Shown here: positions 48,305-60,732 of the stretch, piece by piece
Layout of the letters: the number at the start of each line of letters is the position of its first letter
How positions within the stretch are numbered: the stretch's first letter is position 1
Source of the DNA: Cinclus cinclus
Taxonomy: Eukaryota; Chordata; Aves; Passeriformes; Cinclidae
Length of the DNA stretch: 64,000 nt
Direction of reading: 5' to 3'
Assembly (NCBI RefSeq): GCF_963662255.1
Contig: NC_085047.1
Coordinates: forward strand, 23,441,258 to 23,505,257
Position numbers and translations under genes: made by a program
The notes under the pieces: generated by a model
What the model was told of the DNA's origin: nothing
What the model saw: the letters and a program-made list of their open reading frames with translations, nothing else
Databases searched by the model: none

Positions 48305-49685
48305 GCGGCGATATGGGGCCGCTTGGCAGGTGGCCGAAGAAAGACGGCTGCCCCGTGAATGTGGTGCCAGAAGGCAAGTTTCAGCAGGGCGTTCCGGGCC
48401 AGCTCAATGTGCAGCCGCAGTTGTTCTAGGCGAGTTCTAGCCGAGAAGCTTTCCGTCTCCATTCACGAGACAAGAAAGGCAGAAGGCAAGGGCACCCAGG
48501 GTTGAGAAGAAAAGTGCGCGTAGCGAGCTCGTTGCGGCAGAGGCGAAAGCCAGGAGCAGCGCGCTCGGTGCGAGAAGTAGAGGGCGCTTCGCCTCCTTGG
48601 GAAGGAAATCGCGTCTGGGCACGAACGACAGCCAGCGAAGCTTCAGGAACAACAGGCTGTTCTGCTCAGCGTACGAGCCTGAAGTGAGTGGCAAGGGGTA
48701 AGCGGGCAGTTCCAAGGCATCTAGCTTTCCTGCTAGCAATGCCATTTCTACCCTGCCGTGCAAAACGTTGTCCTTTGCCGTTATGCTCCGAGATGCAGAG
48801 AGCACGTCGGCAGATGCAGTGCAGAGGGAAAGGACACAGTATCCTTGGGAGTGTGACGCCGCTTAGGCGGGCAAAGCAGAAAGGTGCCGCCCTGCCACCG
48901 GCTTTGACTGCCTGAGCTTCCTTGCTAGGACAGCACCTGTCGAAAGCTGGCAACTAGGCTGCCAGAGTGCAGAATGTAGGCGGTGCGGCACGCTTGCTTG
49001 CCGAAAGCCAGTATCAGCGAGACAGCGTGCTAGGCTCTGTTTCACAGCTCCTTGGAGAACACGCACTGGAAGAATGCCGTCTCTGTTCCGCAAAAGCTCT
49101 GCCCCAGTGAAAGGTGGAAGAAGCAGCCTGTGGCCACGGGCAGAGCTGGTCAACAGCTGCGCCTAACTTTCCCAAGCTGCGAGAGCATTCGCAGCCGAGT
49201 TCTGCTTTGACAGAGCTATTGGTGAACTTTTGCAGTCCCGGAAGCTGCTGAAACCAAGGCTGTGTTCCGCCTCTTCATTCTTGGCTTTCTGTGCTCCAGC
49301 GAGTTGTCAAGCTCGGACACGGCATTCAGCTTTGCCGCCTCTCTGCACGGAAAGCACTAGACAGAACTAGTGTGCTTCGTGCATGCTCTCTCCTCGCTTT
49401 TATGGTCACGGCTCTGCTTTTTGCTTGGCAGCGTTCACAGGGTCCACGGCGTACCTCTTGCACAGCGAGAGGTGGCCGGCGAGGAATACTTGCTGCCTTA
49501 AGTCGTTCCATGCTCAAGGCATTCATCAGAGCAACACAGTGTGGGAAAAGAGGAGGGAACATTGCAGGACAAATTTCTATGCCGGGACATTATTGTCTGC
49601 GAGACAGCTCTCCGGAGCGCTAGTATTTGGCCAGGCTGAAATCAGCGCCACGGGAAGCCAATCTGACAAGCGGAGTGCAACGAGC
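48305..49685. repeat. Unit 36 (1,381 bp)
   Basis: 48815 C to T (offset 511) and additional C at 48895/48896; differs from unit 23 only at 1191. Confidence 0.95.
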
Positions 49686-51066
49686 GCGGCGATATGGGGC
49701 CGCTTGGCAGGTGGCCGAAGAAAGACGGCTGCCCCGTGAATGTGGTGCCAGAAGGCAAGTTTCAGCAGGGCGTTCCGGGCCAGCTCAATGTGCAGCCGCA
49801 GTTGTTCTAGGCGAGTTCTAGCCGAGAAGCTTTCCGTCTCCATTCACGAGACAAGAAAGGCAGAAGGCAAGGGCACCCAGGGTTGAGAAGAAAAGTGCGC
49901 GTAGCGAGCTCGTTGCGGCAGAGGCGAAAGCCAGGAGCAGCGCGCTCGGTGCGAGAAGTAGAGGGCGCTTCGCCTCCTTGGGAAGGAAATCGCGTCTGGG
50001 CACGAACGACAGCCAGCGAAGCTTCAGGAACAACAGGCTGTTCTGCTCAGCGTACGAGCCTGAAGTGAGTGGCAAGGGGTAAGCGGGCAGTTCCAAGGCA
50101 TCTAGCTTTCCTGCTAGCAATGCCATTTCTACCCTGCCGTGCAAAACGTTGTCCTTTGCCGTTATGCTCCGAGATGCAGAGAGCACGTCGGCAGACGCAG
50201 TGCAGAGGGAAAGGACACAGTATCCTTGGGAGTGTGACGCCGCTTAGGCGGGCAAAGCAGAAAGGTGCCGCCCTGCCACCGGCTTTGACTGCCTGAGCTT
50301 CCTTGCTAGGACAGCACCTGTCGAAAGCTGGCAACTAGGCTGCCAGAGTGCAGAATGTAGGCGGTGCGGCACGCTTGCTTGCCGAAAGCCAGTATCAGCG
50401 AGACAGCGTGCTAGGCTCTGTTTCACAGCTCCTTGGAGAACACGCACTGGAAGAATGCCGTCTCTGTTCCGCAAAAGCTCTGCCCCAGTGAAAGGTGGAA
50501 GAAGCAGCCTGTGGCCACGGGCAGAGCTGGTCAACAGCTGCGCCTAACTTTCCCAAGCTGCGAGAGCATTCGCAGCCGAGTTCTGCTTTGACAGAGCTAT
50601 TGGTGAACTTTTGCAGTCCCGGAAGCTGCTGAAACCAAGGCTGTGTTCCGCCTCTTCATTCTTGGCTTTCTGTGCTCCAGCGAGTTGTCAAGCTCGGACA
50701 CGGCATTCAGCTTTGCCGCCTCTCTGCACGGAAAGCACTAGACAGAACTAGTGTGCTTCGTGCATGCTCTCTCCTCGCTTTTATGGTCACGGCTCTGCTT
50801 TTTGCTTGGCAGCGTTCACAGGGTCCACGGCGTACCTCTTGCACAGCGAGAGGTGGCCGGCGAGGAATACTTGCTGGCTTAAGTCGTTCCATGCTCAAGG
50901 CATTCATCAGAGCAACACAGTGTGGGAAAAGAGGAGGGAACATTGCAGGACAAATTTCTATGCCGGGACATTATTGTCTGCGAGACAGCTCTCCGGAGCG
51001 CTAGTATTTGGCCAGGCTGAAATCAGCGCCACGGGAAGCCAATCTGACAAGCGGAGTGCAACGAGC
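49686..51066. repeat. Unit 37 (1,381 bp)
   Basis: Additional C at 50276/50277 and 50877 C to G (1191). Confidence 0.95.
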
Positions 51067-52446
51067 GCGGCGATATGGGGCCGCTTGGCAGGTGGCCGAA
51101 GAAAGACGGCTGCCCCGTGAATGTGGTGCCAGAAGGCAAGTTTCAGCAGGGCGTTCCGGGCCAGCTCAATGTGCAGCCGCAGTTGTTCTAGGCGAGTTCT
51201 AGCCGAGAAGCTTTCCGTCTCCATTCACGAGACAAGAAAGGCAGAAGGCAAGGGCACCCAGGGTTGAGAAGAAAAGTGCGCGTAGCGAGCTCGTTGCGGC
51301 AGAGGCGAAAGCCAGGAGCAGCGCGCTCGGTGCGAGAAGTAGAGGGCGCTTCGCCTCCTTGGGAAGGAAATCGCGTCTGGGCACGAACGACAGCCAGCGA
51401 AGCTTCAGGAACAACAGGCTGTTCTGCTCAGCGTACGAGCCTGAAGTGAGTGGCAAGGGGTAAGCGGGCAGTTCCAAGGCATCTAGCTTTCCTGCTAGCA
51501 ATGCCATTTCTACCCTGCCGTGCAAAACGTTGTCCTTTGCCGTTATGCTCCGAGATGCAGAGAGCACGTCGGCAGACGCAGTGCAGAGGGAAAGGACACA
51601 GTATCCTTGGGAGTGTGACGCCGCTTAGGCGGGCAAAGCAGAAAGGTGCCGCCCTGCACCGGCTTTGACTGCCTGAGCTTCCTTGCTAGGACAGCACCTG
51701 TCGAAAGCTGGCAACTAGGCTGCCAGAGTGCAGAATGTAGGCGGTGCGGCACGCTTGCTTGCCGAAAGCCAGTATCAGCGAGACAGCGTGCTAGGCTCTG
51801 TTTCACAGCTCCTTGGAGAACACGCACTGGAAGAATGCCGTCTCTGTTCCGCAAAAGCTCTGCCCCAGTGAAAGGTGGAAGAAGCAGCCTGTGGCCACGG
51901 GCAGAGCTGGTCAACAGCTGCGCCTAACTTTCCCAAGCTGCGAGAGCATTCGCAGCCGAGTTCTGCTTTGACAGAGCTATTGGTGAACTTTTGCAGTCCC
52001 GGAAGCTGCTGAAACCAAGGCTGTGTTCCGCCTCTTCATTCTTGGCTTTCTGTGCTCCAGCGAGTTGTCAAGCTCGGACACGGCATTCAGCTTTGCCGCC
52101 TCTCTGCACGGAAAGCACTAGACAGAACTAGTGTGCTTCGTGCATGCTCTCTCCTCGCTTTTATGGTCACGGCTCTGCTTTTTGCTTGGCAGCGTTCACA
52201 GGGTCCACGGCGTACCTCTTGCACAGCGAGAGGTGGCCGGCGAGGAATACTTGCTGGCTTAAGTCGTTCCATGCTCAAGGCATTCATCAGAGCAACACAG
52301 TGTGGGAAAAGAGGAGGGAACATTGCAGGACAAATTTCTATGCCGGGACATTATTGTCTGCGAGACAGCTCTCCGGAGCGCTAGTATTTGGCCAGGCTGA
52401 AATCAGCGCCACGGGAAGCCAATCTGACAAGCGGAGTGCAACGAGC
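51067..52446. repeat. Unit 38 (1,380 bp)
   Basis: 52257 C to G (1191) only; lacks the extra C in a region where it is the rule. Confidence 0.95.
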
Positions 52447-53827
52447 GCGGCGATATGGGGCCGCTTGGCAGGTGGCCGAAGAAAGACGGCTGCCCCGTGA
52501 ATGTGGTGCCAGAAGGCAAGTTTCAGCAGGGCGTTCCGGGCCAGCTCAATGTGCAGCCGCAGTTGTTCTAGGCGAGTTCTAGCCGAGAAGCTTTCCGTCT
52601 CCATTCACGAGACAAGAAAGGCAGAAGGCAAGGGCACCCAGGGTTGAGAAGAAAAGTGCGCGTAGCGAGCTCGTTGCGGCAGAGGCGAAAGCCAGGAGCA
52701 GCGCGCTCGGTGCGAGAAGTAGAGGGCGCTTCGCCTCCTTGGGAAGGAAATCGCGTCTGGGCACGAACGACAGCCAGCGAAGCTTCAGGAACAACAGGCT
52801 GTTCTGCTCAGCGTACGAGCCTGAAGTGAGTGGCAAGGGGTAAGCGGGCAGTTCCAAGGCATCTAGCTTTCCTGCTAGCAATGCCATTTCTACCCTGCCG
52901 TGCAAAACGTTGTCCTTTGCCGTTATGCTCCGAGATGCAGAGAGCACGTCGGCAGACGCAGTGCAGAGGGAAAGGACACAGTATCCTTGGGAGTGTGACG
53001 CCGCTTAGGCGGGCAAAGCAGAAAGGTGCCGCCCTGCCACCGGCTTTGACTGCCTGAGCTTCCTTGCTAGGACAGCACCTGTCGAAAGCTGGCAACTAGG
53101 CTGCCAGAGTGCAGAATGTAGGCGGTGCGGCACGCTTGCTTGCCGAAAGCCAGTATCAGCGAGACAGCGTGCTAGGCTCTGTTTCACAGCTCCTTGGAGA
53201 ACACGCACTGGAAGAATGCCGTCTCTGTTCCGCAAAAGCTCTGCCCCAGTGAAAGGTGGAAGAAGCAGCCTGTGGCCACGGGCAGAGCTGGTCAACAGCT
53301 GCGCCTAACTTTCCCAAGCTGCGAGAGCATTCGCAGCCGAGTTCTGCTTTGACAGAGCTATTGGTGAACTTTTGCAGTCCCGGAAGCTGCTGAAACCAAG
53401 GCTGTGTTCCGCCTCTTCATTCTTGGCTTTCTGTGCTCCAGCGAGTTGTCAAGCTCGGACACGGCATTCAGCTTTGCCGCCTCTCTGCACGGAAAGCACT
53501 AGACAGAACTAGTGTGCTTCGTGCATGCTCTCTCCTCGCTTTTATGGTCACGGCTCTGCTTTTTGCTTGGCAGCGTTCACAGGGTCCACGGCGTACCTCT
53601 TGCACAGCGAGAGGTGGCCGGCGAGGAATACTTGCTGCCTTAAGTCGTTCCATGCTCAAGGCATTCATCAGAGCAACACAGTGTGGGAAAAGAGGAGGGA
53701 ACATTGCAGGACAAATTTCTATGCCGGGACATTATTGTCTGCGAGACAGCTCTCCGGAGCGCTAGTATTTGGCCAGGCTGAAATCAGCGCCACGGGAAGC
53801 CAATCTGACAAGCGGAGTGCAACGAGC
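52447..53827. repeat. Unit 39 (1,381 bp)
   Basis: Additional C at 53037/53038; no other difference. Confidence 0.95.
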
Positions 53828-55208
53828 GCGGCGATATGGGGCCGCTTGGCAGGTGGCCGAAGAAAGACGGCTGCCCCGTGAATGTGGTGCCAGAAGGCAA
53901 GTTTCAGCAGGGCGTTCCGGGCCAGCTCAATGTGCAGCCGCAGTTGTTCTAGGCGAGTTCTAGCCGAGAAGCTTTCCGTCTCCATTCACGAGACAAGAAA
54001 GGCAGAAGGCAAGGGCACCCAGGGTTGAGAAGAAAAGTGCGCGTAGCGAGCTCGTTGCGGCAGAGGCGAAAGCCAGGAGCAGCGCGCTCGGTGCGAGAAG
54101 TAGAGGGCGCTTCGCCTCCTTGGGAAGGAAATCGCGTCTGGGCACGAACGACAGCCAGCGAAGCTTCAGGAACAACAGGCTGTTCTGCTCAGCGTACGAG
54201 CCTGAAGTGAGTGGCAAGGGGTAAGCGGGCAGTTCCAAGGCATCTAGCTTTCCTGCTAGCAATGCCATTTCTACCCTGCCGTGCAAAACGTTGTCCTTTG
54301 CCGTTATGCTCCGAGATGCAGAGAGCACGTCGGCAGACGCAGTGCAGAGGGAAAGGACACAGTATCCTTGGGAGTGTGACGCCGCTTAGGCGGGCAAAGC
54401 AGAAAGGTGCCGCCCTGCCACCGGCTTTGACTGCCTGAGCTTCCTTGCTAGGACAGCACCTGTCGAAAGCTGGCAACTAGGCTGCCAGAGTGCAGAATGT
54501 AGGCGGTGCGGCACGCTTGCTTGCCGAAAGCCAGTATCAGCGAGACAGCGTGCTAGGCTCTGTTTCACAGCTCCTTGGAGAACACGCACTGGAAGAATGC
54601 CGTCTCTGTTCCGCAAAAGCTCTGCCCCAGTGAAAGGTGGAAGAAGCAGCCTGTGGCCACGGGCAGAGCTGGTCAACAGCTGCGCCTAACTTTCCCAAGC
54701 TGCGAGAGCATTCGCAGCCGAGTTCTGCTTTGACAGAGCTATTGGTGAACTTTTGCAGTCCCGGAAGCTGCTGAAACCAAGGCTGTGTTCCGCCTCTTCA
54801 TTCTTGGCTTTCTGTGCTCCAGCGAGTTGTCAAGCTCGGACACGGCATTCAGCTTTGCCGCCTCTCTGCACGGAAAGCACTAGACAGAACTAGTGTGCTT
54901 CGTGCATGCTCTCTCCTCGCTTTTATGGTCACGGCTCTGCTTTTTGCTTGGCAGCGTTCACAGGGTCCACGGCGTACCTCTTGCACAGCGAGAGGTGGCC
55001 GGCGAGGAATACTTGCTGCCTTAAGTCGTTCCATGCTCAAGGCATTCATCAGAGCAACACAGTGTGGGAAAAGAGGAGGGAACATTGCAGGACAAATTTC
55101 TATGCCGGGACATTATTGTCTGCGAGACAGCTCTCCGGAGCGCTAGTATTTGGCCAGGCTGAAATCAGCGCCACGGGAAGCCAATCTGACAAGCGGAGTG
55201 CAACGAGC
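53828..55208. repeat. Unit 40 (1,381 bp)
   Basis: Additional C at 54418/54419; identical to unit 39. Confidence 0.95.
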
Positions 55209-56589
55209 GCGGCGATATGGGGCCGCTTGGCAGGTGGCCGAAGAAAGACGGCTGCCCCGTGAATGTGGTGCCAGAAGGCAAGTTTCAGCAGGGCGTTCCG
55301 GGCCAGCTCAATGTGCAGCCGCAGTTGTTCTAGGCGAGTTCTAGCCGAGAAGCTTTCCGTCTCCATTCACGAGACAAGAAAGGCAGAAGGCAAGGGCACC
55401 CAGGGTTGAGAAGAAAAGTGCGCGTAGCGAGCTCGTTGCGGCAGAGGCGAAAGCCAGGAGCAGCGCGCTCGGTGCGAGAAGTAGAGGGCGCTTCGCCTCC
55501 TTGGGAAGGAAATCGCGTCTGGGCACGAACGACAGCCAGCGAAGCTTCAGGAACAACAGGCTGTTCTGCTCAGCGTACGAGCCTGAAGTGAGTGGCAAGG
55601 GGTAAGCGGGCAGTTCCAAGGCATCTAGCTTTCCTGCTAGCAATGCCATTTCTACCCTGCCGTGCAAAACGTTGTCCTTTGCCGTTATGCTCCGAGATGC
55701 AGAGAGCACGTCGGCAGACGCAGTGCAGAGGGAAAGGACACAGTATCCTTGGGAGTGTGACGCCGCTTAGGCGGGCAAAGCAGAAAGGTGCCGCCCTGCC
55801 ACCGGCTTTGACTGCCTGAGCTTCCTTGCTAGGACAGCACCTGTCGAAAGCTGGCAACTAGGCTGCCAGAGTGCAGAATGTAGGCGGTGCGGCACGCTTG
55901 CTTGCCGAAAGCCAGTATCAGCGAGACAGCGTGCTAGGCTCTGTTTCACAGCTCCTTGGAGAACACGCACTTGAAGAATGCCGTCTCTGTTCCGCAAAAG
56001 CTCTGCCCCAGTGAAAGGTGGAAGAAGCAGCCTGTGGCCACGGGCAGAGCTGGTCAACAGCTGCGCCTAACTTTCCCAAGCTGCGAGAGCATTCGCAGCC
56101 GAGTTCTGCTTTGACAGAGCTATTGGTGAACTTTTGCAGTCCCGGAAGCTGCTGAAACCAAGGCTGTGTTCCGCCTCTTCATTCTTGGCTTTCTGTGCTC
56201 CAGCGAGTTGTCAAGCTCGGACACGGCATTCAGCTTTGCCGCCTCTCTGCACGGAAAGCACTAGACAGAACTAGTGTGCTTCGTGCATGCTCTCTCCTCG
56301 CTTTTATGGTCACGGCTCTGCTTTTTGCTTGGCAGCGTTCACAGGGTCCACGGCGTACCTCTTGCACAGCGAGAGGTGGCTGGCGAGGAATACTTGCTGG
56401 CTTAAGTCGTTCCATGCTCAAGGCATTCATCAGAGCAACACAGTGTGGGAAAAGAGGAGGGAACATTGCAGGACAAATTTCTATGCCGGGACATTATTGT
56501 CTGCGAGACAGCTCTCCGGAGCGCTAGTATTTGGCCAGGCTGAAATCAGCACCACGGGAAGCCAATCTGACAAGCGGAGTGCAACGAGC
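55209..56589. repeat. Unit 41 (1,381 bp, most divergent)
   Basis: Additional C at 55799/55800, 55972 G to T (763T; the only unit with both), 56381 C to T (1172, shared with unit 45), 56400 C to G (1191) and 56551 G to A (1342, private). Confidence 0.95.
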
Positions 56590-57970
56590 GCGGCGATATG
56601 GGGCCGCTTGGCAGGTGGCCGAAGAAAGACGGCTGCCCCGTGAATGTGGTGCCAGAAGGCAAGTTTCAGCAGGGCGTTCCGGGCCAGCTCAATGTGCAGC
56701 CGCAGTTGTTCTAGGCGAGTTCTAGCCGAGAAGCTTTCCGTCTCCATTCACGAGACAAGAAAGGCAGAAGGCAAGGGCACCCAGGGTTGAGAAGAAAAGT
56801 GCGCGTAGCGAGCTCGTTGCGGCAGAGGCGAAAGCCAGGAGCAGCGCGCTCGGTGCGAGAAGTAGAGGGCGCTTCGCCTCCTTGGGAAGGAAATGGCGTC
56901 TGGGCACGAACGACAGCCAGCGAAGCTTCAGGAACAACAGGCTGTTCTGCTCAGCGTACGAGCCTGAAGTGAGTGGCAAGGGGTAAGCGGGCAGTTCCAA
57001 GGCATCTAGCTTTCCTGCTAGCAATGCCATTTCTACCCTGCCGTGCAAAACGTTGTCCTTTGCCGTTATGCTCCGAGATGCAGAGAGCACGTCGGCAGAC
57101 GCAGTGCAGAGGGAAAGGACACAGTATCCTTGGGAGTGTGACGCCGCTTAGGCGGGCAAAGCAGAAAGGTGCCGCCCTGCCACCGGCTTTGACTGCCTGA
57201 GCTTCCTTGCTAGGACAGCACCTGTCGAAAGCTGGCAACTAGGCTGCCAGAGTGCAGAATGTAGGCGGTGCGGCACGCTTGCTTGCCGAAAGCCAGTATC
57301 AGCGAGACAGCGTGCTAGGCTCTGTTTCACAGCTCCTTGGAGAACACGCACTGGAAGAATGCCGTCTCTGTTCCGCAAAAGCTCTGCCCCAGTGAAAGGT
57401 GGAAGAAGCAGCCTGTGGCCACGGGCAGAGCTGGTCAACAGCTGCGCCTAACTTTCCCAAGCTGCGAGAGCATTCGCAGCCGAGTTCTGCTTTGACAGAG
57501 CTATTGGTGAACTTTTGCAGTCCCGGAAGCTGCTGAAACCAAGGCTGTGTTCCGCCTCTTCATTCTTGGCTTTCTGTGCTCCAGCGAGTTGTCAAGCTCG
57601 GACACGGCATTCAGCTTTGCCGCCTCTCTGCACGGAAAGCACTAGACAGAACTAGTGTGCTTCGTGCATGCTCTCTCCTCGCTTTTATGGTCACGGCTCT
57701 GCTTTTTGCTTGGCAGCGTTCACAGGGTCCACGGCGTACCTCTTGCACAGCGAGAGGTGGCCGGCGAGGAATACTTGCTGCCTTAAGTCGTTCCATGCTC
57801 AAGGCATTCATCAGAGCAACACAGTGTGGGAAAAGAGGAGGGAACATTGCAGGACAAATTTCTATGCCGGGACATTATTGTCTGCGAGACAGCTCTCCGG
57901 AGCGCTAGTATTTGGCCAGGCTGAAATCAGCGCCACGGGAAGCCAATCTGACAAGCGGAGTGCAACGAGC
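56590..57970. repeat. Unit 42 (1,381 bp)
   Basis: 56895 C to G (offset 306, shared only with unit 2) and additional C at 57180/57181. Confidence 0.95.
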
Positions 57971-59351
57971 GCGGCGATATGGGGCCGCTTGGCAGGTGGC
58001 CGAAGAAAGACGGCTGCCCCGTGAATGTGGTGCCAGAAGGCAAGTTTCAGCAGGGCGTTCCGGGCCAGCTCAATGTGCAGCCGCAGTTGTTCTAGGCGAG
58101 TTCTAGCCGAGAAGCTTTCCGTCTCCATTCACGAGACAAGAAAGGCAGAAGGCAAGGGCACCCAGGGTTGAGAAGAAAAGTGCGCGTAGCGAGCTCGTTG
58201 CGGCAGAGGCGAAAGCCAGGAGCAGCGCGCTCGGTGCGAGAAGTAGAGGGCGCTTCGCCTCCTTGGGAAGGAAATCGCGTCTGGGCACGAACGACAGCCA
58301 GCGAAGCTTCAGGAACAACAGGCTGTTCTGCTCAGCGTACGAGCCTGAAGTGAGTGGCAAGGGGTAAGCGGGCAGTTCCAAGGCATCTAGCTTTCCTGCT
58401 AGCAATGCCATTTCTACCCTGCCGTGCAAAACGTTGTCCTTTGCCGTTATGCTCCGAGATGCAGAGAGCACGTCGGCAGACGCAGTGCAGAGGGAAAGGA
58501 CACAGTATCCTTGGGAGTGTGACGCCGCTTAGGCGGGCAAAGCAGAAAGGTGCCGCCCTGCCACCGGCTTTGACTGCCTGAGCTTCCTTGCTAGGACAGC
58601 ACCTGTCGAAAGCTGGCAACTAGGCTGCCAGAGTGCAGAATGTAGGCGGTGCGGCACGCTTGCTTGCCGAAAGCCAGTATCAGCGAGACAGCGTGCTAGG
58701 CTCTGTTTCACAGCTCCTTGGAGAACACGCACTGGAAGAATGCCGTCTCTGTTCCGCAAAAGCTCTGCCCCAGTGAAAGGTGGAAGAAGCAGCCTGTGGC
58801 CACGGGCAGAGCTGGTCAACAGCTGCGCCTAACTTTCCCAAGCTGCGAGAGCATTCGCAGCCGAGTTCTGCTTTGACAGAGCTATTGGTGAACTTTTGCA
58901 GTCCCGGAAGCTGCTGAAACCAAGGCTGTGTTCCGCCTCTTCATTCTTGGCTTTCTGTGCTCCAGCGAGTTGTCAAGCTCGGACACGGCATTCAGCTTTG
59001 CCGCCTCTCTGCACGGAAAGCACTAGACAGAACTAGTGTGCTTCGTGCATGCTCTCTCCTCGCTTTTATGGTCACGGCTCTGCTTTTTGCTTGGCAGCGT
59101 TCACAGGGTCCACGGCGTACCTCTTGCACAGCGAGAGGTGGCCGGCGAGGAATACTTGCTGCCTTAAGTCGTTCCATGCTCAAGGCATTCATCAGAGCAA
59201 CACAGTGTGGGAAAAGAGGAGGGAACATTGCAGGACAAATTTCTATGCCGGGACATTATTGTCTGCGAGACAGCTCTCCGGAGCGCTAGTATTTGGCCAG
59301 GCTGAAATCAGCGCCACGGGAAGCCAATCTGACAAGCGGAGTGCAACGAGC
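57971..59351. repeat. Unit 43 (1,381 bp)
   Basis: Additional C at 58561/58562; no other difference. Confidence 0.95.
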
Positions 59352-60732
59352 GCGGCGATATGGGGCCGCTTGGCAGGTGGCCGAAGAAAGACGGCTGCCC
59401 CGTGAATGTGGTGCCAGAAGGCAAGTTTCAGCAGGGCGTTCCGGGCCAGCTCAATGTGCAGCCGCAGTTGTTCTAGGCGAGTTCTAGCCGAGAAGCTTTC
59501 CGTCTCCATTCACGAGACAAGAAAGGCAGAAGGCAAGGGCACCCAGGGTTGAGAAGAAAAGTGCGCGTAGCGAGCTCGTTGCGGCAGAGGCGAAAGCCAG
59601 GAGCAGCGCGCTCGGTGCGAGAAGTAGAGGGCGCTTCGCCTCCTTGGGAAGGAAATCGCGTCTGGGCACGAACGACAGCCAGCGAAGCTTCAGGAACAAC
59701 AGGCTGTTCTGCTCAGCGTACGAGCCTGAAGTGAGTGGCAAGGGGTAAGCGGGCAGTTCCAAGGCATCTAGCTTTCCTGCTAGCAATGCCATTTCTACCC
59801 TGCCGTGCAAAACGTTGTCCTTTGCCGTTATGCTCCGAGATGCAGAGAGCACGTCGGCAGACGCAGTGCAGAGGGAAAGGACACAGTATCCTTGGGAGTG
59901 TGACGCCGCTTAGGCGGGCAAAGCAGAAAGGTGCCGCCCTGCCACCGGCTTTGACTGCCTGAGCTTCCTTGCTAGGACAGCACCTGTCGAAAGCTGGCAA
60001 CTAGGCTGCCAGAGTGCAGAATGTAGGCGGTGCGGCACGCTTGCTTGCCGAAAGCCAGTATCAGCGAGACAGCGTGCTAGGCTCTGTTTCACAGCTCCTT
60101 GGAGAACACGCACTGGAAGAATGCCGTCTCTGTTCCGCAAAAGCTCTGCCCCAGTGAAAGGTGGAAGAAGCAGCCTGTGGCCACGGGCAGAGCTGGTCAA
60201 CAGCTGCGCCTAACTTTCCCAAGCTGCGAGAGCATTCGCAGCCGAGTTCTGCTTTGACAGAGCTATTGGTGAACTTTTGCAGTCCCGGAAGCTGCTGAAA
60301 CCAAGGCTGTGTTCCGCCTCTTCATTCTTGGCTTTCTGTGCTCCAGCGAGTTGTCAAGCTCGGACACGGCATTCAGCTTTGCCGCCTCTCTGCACGGAAA
60401 GCACTAGACAGAACTAGTGTGCTTCGTGCATGCTCTCTCCTCGCTTTTATGGTCACGGCTCTGCTTTTTGCTTGGCAGCGTTCACAGGGTCCACGGCGTA
60501 CCTCTTGCACAGCGAGAGGTGGCCGGCGAGGAATACTTGCTGGCTTAAGTCGTTCCATGCTCAAGGCATTCATCAGAGCAACACAGTGTGGGAAAAGAGG
60601 AGGGAACATTGCAGGACAAATTTCTATGCCGGGACATTATTGTCTGCGAGACAGCTCTCCGGAGCGCTAGTATTTGGCCAGGCTGAAATCAGCGCCACGG
60701 GAAGCCAATCTGACAAGCGGAGTGCAACGAGC
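59352..60732. repeat. Unit 44 (1,381 bp)
   Basis: Additional C at 59942/59943 and 60543 C to G (1191); same as unit 37. Confidence 0.95.
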
